Assembly: GCF_026191115.1 (NCBI RefSeq)
Contig: NZ_JAPHOT010000001.1
Location: 1,803,501-1,867,500, forward strand
Length of the DNA stretch: 64,000 nt
Source: Legionella sp. PATHC035
GTDB lineage: Bacteria; Pseudomonadota; Gammaproteobacteria; Legionellales; Legionellaceae
Direction of reading: 5' to 3'
In this document: one piece after another, positions 37,903 through 45,744 of the stretch
Layout of the letters: each line of letters opens with the position of its first letter
How positions within the stretch are numbered: position 1 is the stretch's first letter
Made by a program: the position numbers and the translations under genes
The notes under the pieces: model-generated
What the model was told of the DNA's origin: nothing
What the model saw: the letters and a program-made list of their open reading frames with translations, nothing else
The model's database searches: none

Positions 37903-38835
37903 TTAAAGTACATTGGTCATGGTGCTTTTCTGAGCAATCAGTTCTCTTGCGGCAGCGAAACCCAACGCCTCCCCTAACACATAAGTGAGCACATTCACTG
38001 TTTGTTTTACTATTTTTGTCAGCGGACTGGCAACAAAGCCGCTCAAAACAGGGTTTTCACGTTTATAAAACTCACTGCCTCTTTCCATGAGCTCTGATGC
38101 TTTTCTACAAAACGCAACTAACTCTTCCACATTTTTGTAATCAAATAATTGTTTGAAATGAGTTTTGAATTCTTCTTGCAGTTTGTCATCAGCTTTATCT
38201 AACAACATACCTTGTTCTATAAAAAAACCGGCACGGTTCTTAGGGTTAGTTAATTTTAAATATTCATGGAAATACGCTTCTAAGGTAGGCTTTACCTTAT
38301 TCAGTTGCCTAGAAATATAGATTTGTTCAAGGATATGGATAAACGGCTGCTCAATATTTGCTTTTTTGAGGGCCGAAACTTCGAAATAATCAATGTGCAA
38401 TTCATCAGCCAATTGCTGTGCCTGTTCGGTGGCTATTTCTCGGCGATGGGAAATGTCTGCTTTACAACCCACGAGTAGTATAGGCACATTTTGTTTCGTT
38501 GCGCGTAAACGCTCAATGTATCCCTTGGTATTCTGTAACGATCCCTTTTGCGAGAGATCAAAGCAAACCAAGGCGCCATCGACCGTACGAAAATAGGAAT
38601 CTACCACTTTTTGCAGTCTCGAAGCTCCCGATGCGTCCCAGATCCGTAATTGTATTTTCTTGTTAAAGGCATTGACCCATTGTATTTTTTGATCAACACC
38701 AATAGTGCTCATATACTCATCAAAAGGATGAAGGGTACCCCCACAATAGGTATGCATTAAACTGGACTTCCCTACCGCATTATCTCCAAGAAGAATTACT
38801 TTGAAGTGCTCATCATATTCCCTTTTGTGCTCCAT
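37903..38835 (-). CDS. Rab-like small GTPase, candidate Dot/Icm effector
   Basis: 310 residues. The first 170 are a eukaryotic Rab/Ras-type G domain: G1 GDNAVGKSSL (17-26), switch I Thr44 in STIGVD, G3 WDASGASR (66-73), G4 GCKAD (123-127) and G5 SAL (154-156). Key residues differ from Rab proteins: the catalytic Gln of DTAGQE is Ala71, and the Asn of NKxD is Cys124. A helical tail of about 130 residues follows, with a moderately hydrophobic end (VNVLTYVLGEALGFAAARELI) in place of a prenylated Cys. Rab-like genes acquired from eukaryotic hosts are known in Legionella longbeachae. Export by Dot/Icm is an inference; no clear E-block is present. Confidence 0.8.
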   Translation of the reverse strand: MEHKREYDEHFKVILLGDNAVGKSSLMHTYCGGTLHPFDEYMSTIGVDQKIQWVNAFNKKIQLRIWDASGASRLQKVVDSYFRTVDGALVCFDLSQKGSLQNTKGYIERLRATKQNVPILLVGCKADISHRREIATEQAQQLADELHIDYFEVSALKKANIEQPFIHILEQIYISRQLNKVKPTLEAYFHEYLKLTNPKNRAGFFIEQGMLLDKADDKLQEEFKTHFKQLFDYKNVEELVAFCRKASELMERGSEFYKRENPVLSGFVASPLTKIVKQTVNVLTYVLGEALGFAAARELIAQKSTMTNVL

Positions 38836-38964
38836 GCTAAATAACCTTAGATCAGCTTCAACAAAAATAATAACGAATTATTGGTGTTAATTTAAGTGTT
38901 CTTTGAACTTATAGTGATTCATTGGCGGACAGTGAAATCCGCTTTGAAGCGACGGAAATTTTTA

Positions 38965-40263
38965 TTAGGCACCTTTACCAGGGTTTTCCAAACTTAAGAT
39001 CCCCGTATTAAAATCATAGGCAAAAATCTCGGCATAACGCCCCCAATCAATCATAGTGCGTAATACCCGATCTGCTTCTTTTTCACTTAAATAATCCTCA
39101 AGCTTACTCAAAAACCGTTCTTCAGAAACTCGATGACCAACCTTTTCATCCAAAATCCGTCGTATGTAACGCGCCAGGGGCACTTTTTCCAATAATCTTT
39201 GTGCAAATAGTTGTTTACGTTCTTGCAGATCCGCTTCCGCAAATTGCTTTCCTAAGTCGCTTAATTGGATATCCCCTGCAGAAACTTTAGCAAAACCTAA
39301 TATCTCCAGAGTTTCGAGTATGGGGAACAGATCATCAATATTCATCATTAATTCATCAGCGAGTTCTGGCAAATCAATCCGCTCTTCAAAAGAAGTCATT
39401 GTCTCAATCAAACCCGTTAATTCTGAGGGTTCTACGTCAGGCAAGCGATATCCCAAACCGATTTGTCGTTCTCTTTGCGCCCGTTTTGCCTTTTCTTTGG
39501 GGCCAGTTGTCATTAACGTATAAATTTTATCAACCAAAGCCCGAAACTCAGGAGACTCCGGCTCACGCGGCTGCGGTAAAGTCACCGGGAGTTCTGCGCG
39601 AATGTAACCGGGATCATTACCGAAAATTACAATTCTATCGGCTAATGTAGCGGCTTCTTCAATATTATGGGTTACTAATAAAATGCCATTAGTATTGGTT
39701 TTCTTTTCTTTCCATAATTCCAATAAGTCCGATTTTAGGTTTTCTGCGGTGAGTACATCAAGGGCTGAGAAAGGTTCATCCATGAGTAAGACATCCGGAT
39801 TAATGACGAGAGCTCGCGCAAAACCGACCCGTTGGCGCATCCCGCCAGAAAGCTCTTTGGGGAAAGCGGACTCAAAACCGTCAAGGCCAATAATATCAAT
39901 TGCTTCAATCGCGCGATGTCTACGCTCTTCACGGTTTACTCCTTGTGCCTCAAGCCCCAGTTCCACATTTTCTAATACAGTAAGCCATGGCATTAAGGCA
40001 AAAGACTGGAAAACCATCGCAATACCATCAACTGGGCGGGTAACCGGTTTGCCTCGATAAGTGACCGTTCCACTGGTAGGCGCGATAAGCCCGGCAATAA
40101 TACGCAACAAAGTAGATTTTCCTGAACCGGATTTACCTAATAATGCAACGATTTCACCTTCTTGCAGTTTAAAGTTGACATCCTCAAGCACCAGCAAATC
40201 TTGTTCTGCGGCTTTTTTAAATGACTTGCGCAAGCTTTCTATAGCAATAATGGTTTGAGACAT
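38965..40263 (-). CDS. ABC transporter ATPase of nitrate/sulfonate type with C-terminal extension
   Basis: 432 residues. Walker A GKSGSGKST, Q-loop VFQSFALMPWL, signature LSGGMRQRVGFA, Walker B VLLMDEPFSALD and the H-loop THNIEEA. This is the SsuB/TauB class. After about residue 250 a winged-helix-like extension (LTGLIETMTSF through GRYAEIFAYDFNTG) corresponds to the 'AAA-associated' domain that accompanies such ATPases in some bacteria. It lies 10 bases after the permease gene. No periplasmic binding protein is encoded nearby, so the substrate is unknown. Confidence 0.9.
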   Translation of the reverse strand: MSQTIIAIESLRKSFKKAAEQDLLVLEDVNFKLQEGEIVALLGKSGSGKSTLLRIIAGLIAPTSGTVTYRGKPVTRPVDGIAMVFQSFALMPWLTVLENVELGLEAQGVNREERRHRAIEAIDIIGLDGFESAFPKELSGGMRQRVGFARALVINPDVLLMDEPFSALDVLTAENLKSDLLELWKEKKTNTNGILLVTHNIEEAATLADRIVIFGNDPGYIRAELPVTLPQPREPESPEFRALVDKIYTLMTTGPKEKAKRAQRERQIGLGYRLPDVEPSELTGLIETMTSFEERIDLPELADELMMNIDDLFPILETLEILGFAKVSAGDIQLSDLGKQFAEADLQERKQLFAQRLLEKVPLARYIRRILDEKVGHRVSEERFLSKLEDYLSEKEADRVLRTMIDWGRYAEIFAYDFNTGILSLENPGKGA

Positions 40264-40273
40264 AGGTATCTTT

Positions 40274-42016
40274 TTAATTAAAGTTAAAACGTTCTTCCGC
40301 CAACCGATAGAGCGGACGCCAAATCAAATGGTTAAAAGTAAGCACATACAGGCACATCATCGCGGTACCTAAAGCAATCTTTGGGAAATCACCCGTTGCC
40401 GTACTGGCTTGAATGTATTCGCCAAGGCCGGTGGCTCTAAGGGTAGTATTCCCCCAACTCACAAATTCCGCGACGATACTCGCATTCCATGCACCACCGG
40501 CTGCCGTTATGGCACCAGTAATATAAAAAGGAAATATTCCTGGCAACGCCAATCGTTTCCACCAAATCCATCCTTTCAAACCAAAATTATCTGCAGCAAG
40601 ATAAAGCTCACGCGGAATAGTAGATGCTCCTGCAATCACATTGAATAAAATATACCATTGTGTTCCAAGAATCATGAGTGGCGTCACCCATATTTCGACA
40701 TTTAAATGAAACGCAACAATAGCAATCACAAATAAAGGATAGAATAAATTCGCTGGAAACGCCGCGACAAATTGAATGACCGGTTGTATTTTTTGTGCAA
40801 TTCTTGGTCTCAAGCCAATCCATACCCCAATTGGGATCCAAACGAGGGAGCTCAAGAAAATCAAACACAGAACGCGAGTGCCTGTAGCAGCCCCCAGTAG
40901 AAAGACATGTAAAATATCACTGACTTTCAATTCTGCAAGGATAAAACGTAAGAGGAACCATGCTCCTGAGCAAACACTGATGAAGACTAAAATACTCCAA
41001 ACCCGATCGAGACGCTTCTGTCTTTTGAAATCAACTTCTTTAATGGCCTTAGCCTCATTGATCCTAAGCCAGCGCGCATTGACAAAATAATCAGTAAAAA
41101 TACTGATGACTTCAGCAAATTGTTTCATTAACCGACTACCGCGTATCCAGTCTATCAACCAAGATTGATATTCCACTTCATCATGCGACTGTTCGGTTTT
41201 AAATTTTTCAGACCATGCAATTAAGGGTCGGAAGAATATTTGGTCATATAAAAAAATAACAATCACCATTGCCAAAATGGCATAGCCCACTGCATGGATA
41301 TCCCGTTGCTGGATTGCTAAAGCAATGTACGAACCGACCCCAGGTAATCTGATGTCTTGATGGGCTACAGAAATTGCTTCCGATAAAACCACAAAGAACC
41401 AACTTGCAGACATGGAAACCATCATATTCCACAATAAGCTCGACATCGAAAAAGGAACCTCCAGCTTCCAAAAACGCTGCCATGCTGAAAGTCGGAACAT
41501 AGAAGACACTTCTTGTAAATCATGAGGCAATGTTTTTAATGACTGATAAAAACCAAAAGTCATATTCCATACTTGGGCACAAAAAATGGCGAAAATGGAG
41601 GCGCATTCTGGGCCCAACAAACTGTTTGGAAACAGGCGGATAAATCCAGTCACGGTAATGGATAAGAAACTAAGAACCGGTATGGATTGCAAAATATCAA
41701 TCGCAGGGATAATGATTTGTTCCGCACGTCGATTTTTGGCCGCCCAAAGTCCTACAGTAAAGGTAAAAATGATTGAAAAAAACAATGCAATAAACATACG
41801 CAGTACGGTACGTAATGCATAAAAAGGCAGATTGGCAGGATCTAAAGAAATAGGGATCTGCTGTCCCAACTGATAGGGAGTAGCCATTTGTGAACCGGCC
41901 CACCCCAAAAAAAACAAGATCGAAAAAATAAGAATAAGGAGCAACAAATCCCAACGATTGATGTATCGGCCAAATCTATCAGGATTAGCAAAGTAGAATC
42001 GACTTTCTCGCACCAT
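40274..42016 (-). CDS. ABC transporter permease with two fused permease domains
   Basis: 580 residues from the ATG after AAGGGGGG; a TTG ten codons upstream is a weaker start. Two binding-protein-dependent permease domains in tandem, each with an EAA-like loop (LPHDLQEVSSMFRLSAWQRF and STIPRELYLAADNFGLKGW), separated by a soluble linker of about 100 residues. At least ten membrane spans in total. The single-chain double permease pairs with the ATPase downstream, so the transporter could work as a homodimeric ATPase with one permease chain. Substrate unknown. Confidence 0.88.
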   Translation of the reverse strand: MVRESRFYFANPDRFGRYINRWDLLLLILIFSILFFLGWAGSQMATPYQLGQQIPISLDPANLPFYALRTVLRMFIALFFSIIFTFTVGLWAAKNRRAEQIIIPAIDILQSIPVLSFLSITVTGFIRLFPNSLLGPECASIFAIFCAQVWNMTFGFYQSLKTLPHDLQEVSSMFRLSAWQRFWKLEVPFSMSSLLWNMMVSMSASWFFVVLSEAISVAHQDIRLPGVGSYIALAIQQRDIHAVGYAILAMVIVIFLYDQIFFRPLIAWSEKFKTEQSHDEVEYQSWLIDWIRGSRLMKQFAEVISIFTDYFVNARWLRINEAKAIKEVDFKRQKRLDRVWSILVFISVCSGAWFLLRFILAELKVSDILHVFLLGAATGTRVLCLIFLSSLVWIPIGVWIGLRPRIAQKIQPVIQFVAAFPANLFYPLFVIAIVAFHLNVEIWVTPLMILGTQWYILFNVIAGASTIPRELYLAADNFGLKGWIWWKRLALPGIFPFYITGAITAAGGAWNASIVAEFVSWGNTTLRATGLGEYIQASTATGDFPKIALGTAMMCLYVLTFNHLIWRPLYRLAEERFNFN

Positions 42017-42080
42017 GCCCCCCTTAATCAGCTTGTCGACACCCAAAACACACTCTGCAACGCATGAATCACGCAGTAAA

Positions 42081-42246
42081 GGGTCTGTTTACAATGCGCT
42101 AGATTTTGAGCGCAAATGGCGTGATCTGTGCGTGCCTACTATCTGTTGTCATCCCTCGCTGTGCTCCGGATGACGCAGATTGGCAGGGCGTTTTAATATT
42201 TTAAATCACGTCATTTGGGCTCAATCTAGCGAATTTGAAACAAGCC
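42081..42246. repeat. 166-bp inverted-repeat (MITE-like) element
   Basis: Imperfect inverted arms of about 45 bp: the left arm starts GGGTCTGTTTACAATGCGC and the right arm ends in CAAGCCC. The reverse complement of the right arm (GGGCTTGTTTCAAATTCGC) aligns along its length, including CGCTAGATT and CAAATGRCGTGAT. A smaller hairpin (GTCATCC/GGATGAC, 42149-42173) lies in the middle. No coding capacity. No clean target duplication was seen. Confidence 0.65.
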
Positions 42247-42619
42247 CTATTTATATAGAAAAAGTAGTGAAGCTCAAAAATAACATCAAGATAAGCTTGT
42301 ATCTCAAATTGTGATACAGGTTTAATTGTATTGATGCGAGTTCAGCTGCTTGTTTAAGGGGAATAAAATACCATAAAGACAACATAATCGATAGATTTAC
42401 GCCGCTGAATATGTATTTTTCTGCTCAATTAAGTTGTTCTAATGCGGGTAAAGTTCAAAAAATGCTACTTTTCTAGATGGAAATTTGAGCATAAAATAAC
42501 TGCTTTAATGATTAAAATGCATTAATATTCAATAACCTATTTATTGCATTAAATTCTTTATTGATTTAAATGATAAATATTTGAACATTTATTGAACTTT
42601 TTGCTGTTTTTTGTGTCTA
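42247..42619. other. AT-rich gap
   Basis: About 370 bases with no supported gene, rich in A/T runs. It may hold the promoter of the structured RNA that follows (a TTGAAC/TAACAT-like pair near 42590 and 42618, spacing longer than ideal). Confidence 0.35.
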
Positions 42620-42737
42620 ACATAGTGAGCATTTCCCCCGAATGCTTAGCTCCGCTTTACCCCCTCTTAAGCGGGGCAATGTTTGGATCAATTATCCAAA
42701 CATCCAATTTGCCCCGGCAGCAGCCGGGGATTTTTTT
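42620..42737 (+). ncRNA. Candidate structured small RNA or leader, three stem-loops
   Basis: Three consecutive hairpins: GCTCCGCTT/AAGCGGGGC (42649-42677), a perfect TGTTTGGAT/ATCCAAACA (42680-42702), and the terminator CCCCGGC/GCCGGGG plus T-run (42712-42737). The spacing between them is small and no reading frame spans them. It ends about 75 bases before the DotI/IcmL-like gene, so it is either an independent small RNA or a terminated leader. I do not match it to a named RNA family. The start is approximate. Confidence 0.4.
42712..42737 (+). terminator. Rho-independent terminator
   Basis: Seven-pair G/C stem CCCCGGC-AGCA-GCCGGGG followed by A and seven T. Strong textbook terminator on the + strand, although no protein gene precedes it on that strand. 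Confidence 0.85.
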
Positions 42738-42812
42738 ATGTGCATTGAATAATGCTACACTATGATGTAAAAAACGAAGTCTAGCCCTCCTTATTGTAAA
42801 AGGACCATACAT

Positions 42813-43400
42813 ATGAATAAAAAATTTGCCTTTATTTTATTATCCATTTTTTTCCAATTAAGTTATGCACAATCAGAACAGGCTGAATTATCGGTTTGGG
42901 TCAATGAAGCAATTGTGGCTACATATACCTACAGCTATCAAAATTACCTCCAAGATCAAAAGAAAATAGCCAAATATTTTACTGCTGATGGCTGGATTGC
43001 CTTCAGTAATGCTTTAAATGCTTCCAAATTGCCAGAGGCAGTGCAAAAAAATCAATATCGAGTAAGCTCCGTAGCAACGGAACCCCCAGTAATCACTCAA
43101 ATTGATCCCACACATTGGAAAGCAAACATGAGGCTGTTGGTGGTCTATCAAAATCCTCAGTATCAACAACGGCAACATTTGAGAGTAGCCATTAATTTTA
43201 TGGTCGCCCCTTCAGGCCAAGGTGTTCGCGGATACAGCATGACCAACCTACAGTCGGTTGAAACGAAACCCGCTTGTAAATGCATCCTCGAAGAAGACAG
43301 TGACACACCGACGAGCACACCAACTCCGAGTACGACGAATACACCATCAACGGGTACCGCACCTGCCAGCGCACCTACCCCCAATAACGCCAAGCCATAA
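42813..43400 (+). CDS. DotI/IcmL-family protein with Pro/Thr-rich tail
   Basis: 195 residues with a signal peptide (KFAFILLSIFFQLSYA). The body from about 25 to 150 matches the DotI/IcmL/TraM periplasmic domain: LSVWVNEAIVATYTYSYQNY, YFTADGWIAFSNALNAS and PPVITQ. True DotI has a cytoplasmic N-terminus and a membrane anchor; this one appears exported, and its C-terminus is a repetitive Thr/Pro/Ser stretch. Legionella genomes hold several such paralogues outside the dot/icm loci. A role in secretion is possible but not shown. Its 3' end overlaps the opposite-strand DUF3592-like gene by 26 bases. Confidence 0.8.
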   Translation: MNKKFAFILLSIFFQLSYAQSEQAELSVWVNEAIVATYTYSYQNYLQDQKKIAKYFTADGWIAFSNALNASKLPEAVQKNQYRVSSVATEPPVITQIDPTHWKANMRLLVVYQNPQYQQRQHLRVAINFMVAPSGQGVRGYSMTNLQSVETKPACKCILEEDSDTPTSTPTPSTTNTPSTGTAPASAPTPNNAKP

Positions 43401-43842
43401 GACCCAGGTGCACCCCAATTAGTATGCCAATCAAAATCAATATAATATTCAATTTGGTTGGCATGGATACGTCTAAAGCAGATTGCTCAGGACGATTAGG
43501 ATTATAATAGATATCAATTGCCTCATTTTCTTGAAAGGCTACGGCTGCTTTATATGCCACTCCGCGCGAATATTTACTGTTCGGATTATTATGAGCTGTA
43601 TCCAAAAACAAATATTCCCCGGTGAAATTGTGATCGTTAATTTGATAAGTGTATTCAATTTTAGGCCAAACGCTATGGCCGACTGTAGTCCATTCACATG
43701 CACTGATATATCCCTTAACTTTTAGCCATGATTGAGCCTGTACCAAAATTTGTCTATCACGCCAAAAATGCCTGAAGAGTATTAAAAGAAAGAGCAACCA
43801 ACCTAAATCCAGCATCCAACGCCAAACATTTAGCCCGATCAT
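43375..43842 (-). CDS. DUF3592-like membrane protein
   Basis: 155 residues from MIGLNVWRWMLDLGW; an earlier ATG at 43893 would place the N-terminus across the gcvT promoter. Spans at both ends (WLLFLLILFRHFW and IILILIGILIGVHLGLMAW) enclose a soluble beta-rich part with the DUF3592 pattern: W(T/S)xxxGHS, YxYxxxDxxFxGEY and YYNPNRPEQSAL. Function unknown. Divergent from gcvT. Confidence 0.7.
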   Translation of the reverse strand: MIGLNVWRWMLDLGWLLFLLILFRHFWRDRQILVQAQSWLKVKGYISACEWTTVGHSVWPKIEYTYQINDHNFTGEYLFLDTAHNNPNSKYSRGVAYKAAVAFQENEAIDIYYNPNRPEQSALDVSMPTKLNIILILIGILIGVHLGLMAWRYWG

Positions 43843-43874
43843 TAAAGTAGTCCTAATAAATATGCAGTATGCAA

Positions 43875-43903
43875 TATACAGTATATATCGCAATAGGTAT
43901 AAT
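43875..43903 (+). promoter_or_regulatory. Probable promoter of gcvT
   Basis: TATAAT at 43898-43903 with TATACA at 43875-43880, spacing 17. A small stem AATCACC/GGTGATT (about 43901-43922) lies in the predicted leader before the AAAGGACG ribosome binding site. No glycine riboswitch motifs were found. Confidence 0.55.
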
Positions 43904-43937
43904 CACCCACATCAAGGTGATTGAAAAAGGACGTACA

Positions 43938-45020
43938 ATGATTGCTAAAACTCCCCTTCATGCCACTCATCAAGCATGTGGCGCAAAAATGGTTGATTTT
44001 CATGGCTGGGAAATGCCATTGCATTATGGATCGCAAATCAATGAACATCACTATGTTCGAAAAGATGCCGGCATGTTTGATGTCTCGCATATGACCATTG
44101 TTGACATACTTGGCGCCGGTGGCCGCCAATTTTTACGTAAGCTGTTAACGAATGATGTGGATCAACTCGAGCACCATGGGAAAGCGCTTTACAGCTGCAT
44201 GTGCAACGAACATGGTGGTGTTATTGACGATCTCATCGTTTATCAACGCGCTTCCGATAATTACCGAGTAGTTCTAAATTCGGCAACACGACAAAATGAT
44301 TTAGCCTGGATTCGCAAAAAAAGCGAAGGGTTTGCGGTGGGTCTGCAAGAACGCAGAGAATTGGCGATGATTGCCATCCAAGGACCTCAGGCAATAGAAA
44401 AAACCTTGAAAACGCTTAATCCTGCGCAAATTGATGCAGTCTCCACACTGACACATTTTGAATGTGTGGATGTGGAACAATGGTTTTTTGCGCGCACCGG
44501 ATATACTGGCGAAGATGGATTTGAAATCATCGTTCCTCAAGAGAGCGTCGTCCAATTATGGAATAACTTAATGCAGGTAGGCGTACATCCCTGTGGCTTA
44601 GGCGCTCGAGATACGCTGCGGCTGGAGGCGGGCATGCTTCTTTACGGCCAGGATATGGACACTACCACTAGCCCCTTAGAGTCCGGGCTTGCTTGGACTA
44701 TTAAATGGGAGCCTGCAGATCGTGATTTTATCGGAATGGGTGCCTTATTTTCGCAAAAACAAATAGGAATCAAGCGTAAAATGGTTGGACTTACCCTGTT
44801 AGATAAAGGGATTATGCGTCATGGACAAAAGGTAATAATTCCAGGCTGCGCCGATGGGATTATCACCAGTGGCAGCTACTCGCCCACTCTGGAACAATCC
44901 ATAGCTTTAGCAAGAGTCCCCGTTGAAACAGGTGATGAAGTCATGGTTGATATTCGTGGCAAATTAGTTCCAGCAAAAGTAGGTAAACCCCGTTTTGTTA
45001 AATCAGGAAAGGGGCTTTAA
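43938..45020 (+). CDS. gcvT: Glycine cleavage T protein (aminomethyltransferase)
   Basis: 360 residues from MIAKTPLHATHQACGAKMVDF after AAAGGACG; an upstream ATG lies in the promoter. Transfers the methylene group from the H protein to tetrahydrofolate, releasing ammonia. Motifs: FHGWEMPLHYG, FDVSHMTIVDI, GYTGEDGFEII and the folate-site LRLEAGMLLYGQDMD. First gene of the operon; a 344-base repeat-bearing gap separates it from gcvH. Confidence 0.96.
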   Translation: MIAKTPLHATHQACGAKMVDFHGWEMPLHYGSQINEHHYVRKDAGMFDVSHMTIVDILGAGGRQFLRKLLTNDVDQLEHHGKALYSCMCNEHGGVIDDLIVYQRASDNYRVVLNSATRQNDLAWIRKKSEGFAVGLQERRELAMIAIQGPQAIEKTLKTLNPAQIDAVSTLTHFECVDVEQWFFARTGYTGEDGFEIIVPQESVVQLWNNLMQVGVHPCGLGARDTLRLEAGMLLYGQDMDTTTSPLESGLAWTIKWEPADRDFIGMGALFSQKQIGIKRKMVGLTLLDKGIMRHGQKVIIPGCADGIITSGSYSPTLEQSIALARVPVETGDEVMVDIRGKLVPAKVGKPRFVKSGKGL

Positions 45021-45060
45021 GATAGGGTATCGATTCATTATGATTTAAGAATCTTAGTGA

Positions 45061-45309
45061 ACAGACCGATTTGAGCGCAGGCAGGACGAAAAGCGCGTTG
45101 AAAAAACGCAGCATAGATGGCTATATGAGCATTTTTTAAAGTGCTCTTGACGTCCAAGGTGGGTCCAATCTGGCTTTTCCTCTGAAAAGACAGATTTGAG
45201 CGCAGGTTGAGTGAAAAGCGCGTTGAAAAAGCGCAGCATAGATGGCTATGTGAGCATTTTTCAAAGTGCTTTTCGCTCAAGATGGGCCAAATATGGCTTT
45301 TCAGCTGAA
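45061..45309. repeat. Tandem 125-bp repeat between gcvT and gcvH
   Basis: Two similar copies (45061-45186 and 45188-45309) with period 125. Each has GATTTGAGCGCAGG, AAAGCGCGTTGAAAAA, CGCAGCATAGATGGCTAT, GAGCATTTTT, AAAGTGCT and TATGGCTTTT-like blocks in the same order. Each can form small hairpins, such as CATAG-ATGG-CTATG and GAGCA...TGCTC. Not a known riboswitch to my knowledge. Confidence 0.8.
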
Positions 45310-45364
45310 TCGTTACAAAACATTTTGAATTAAGTGGTTATATAATTAAATAAGGATAATACGA

Positions 45365-45742
45365 ATGAATGAATTGAAATTCACAAATACCCATGAATGG
45401 CTCAAAGAAGAGCAAAATGAAGTAACCATAGGCATCACGGATCATGCACAACAATTATTAGGTGACATGGTTTTTGTAGAATTGCCGGAAGTAGGTGATG
45501 AAGTGAGCGCAGGTGAAGAGCTAGGTGTTGTCGAGTCAGTAAAAGCTGCCTCCGACTTCTATGCCCCCGTAAGTGGTGTCGTTACCGCGGTCAATGAAGT
45601 AGTCGTCGAAAATCCAGCGCTTGTTAATTCCGACCCTTATACTGCTGGCTGGCTGGTCAAGCTGAAACCGAGTCATCCTGGTGAAATTGACAGTTTATTA
45701 ACTGCTGAACAATATCAAAATGAGATTGCTGAGGAACACTAA
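45365..45742 (+). CDS. gcvH: Glycine cleavage H protein (lipoyl carrier)
   Basis: 125 residues, standard size. Carries the lipoyl arm that shuttles the aminomethyl group between P, T and L proteins. The lipoylation Lys is in [20 protein letters not shown]. Full family sequence from [11 protein letters not shown] to the C-terminal [15 protein letters not shown]. Three bases separate it from gcvPA. Confidence 0.97.
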   Translation: MNELKFTNTHEWLKEEQNEVTIGITDHAQQLLGDMVFVELPEVGDEVSAGEELGVVESVKAASDFYAPVSGVVTAVNEVVVENPALVNSDPYTAGWLVKLKPSHPGEIDSLLTAEQYQNEIAEEH

Positions 45743-45744
45743 TC

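Noticed and set aside
37668..37988. 106-codon open frame after dsbA
   Set aside because: Runs through palindromic repeats and into the 3' end of the Rab-like gene on the other strand.
45021..45364. Glycine riboswitch between gcvT and gcvH
   Set aside because: The tandem layout is suggestive, but the conserved aptamer blocks of the glycine riboswitch are not present; reported instead as a repeat of unknown type.
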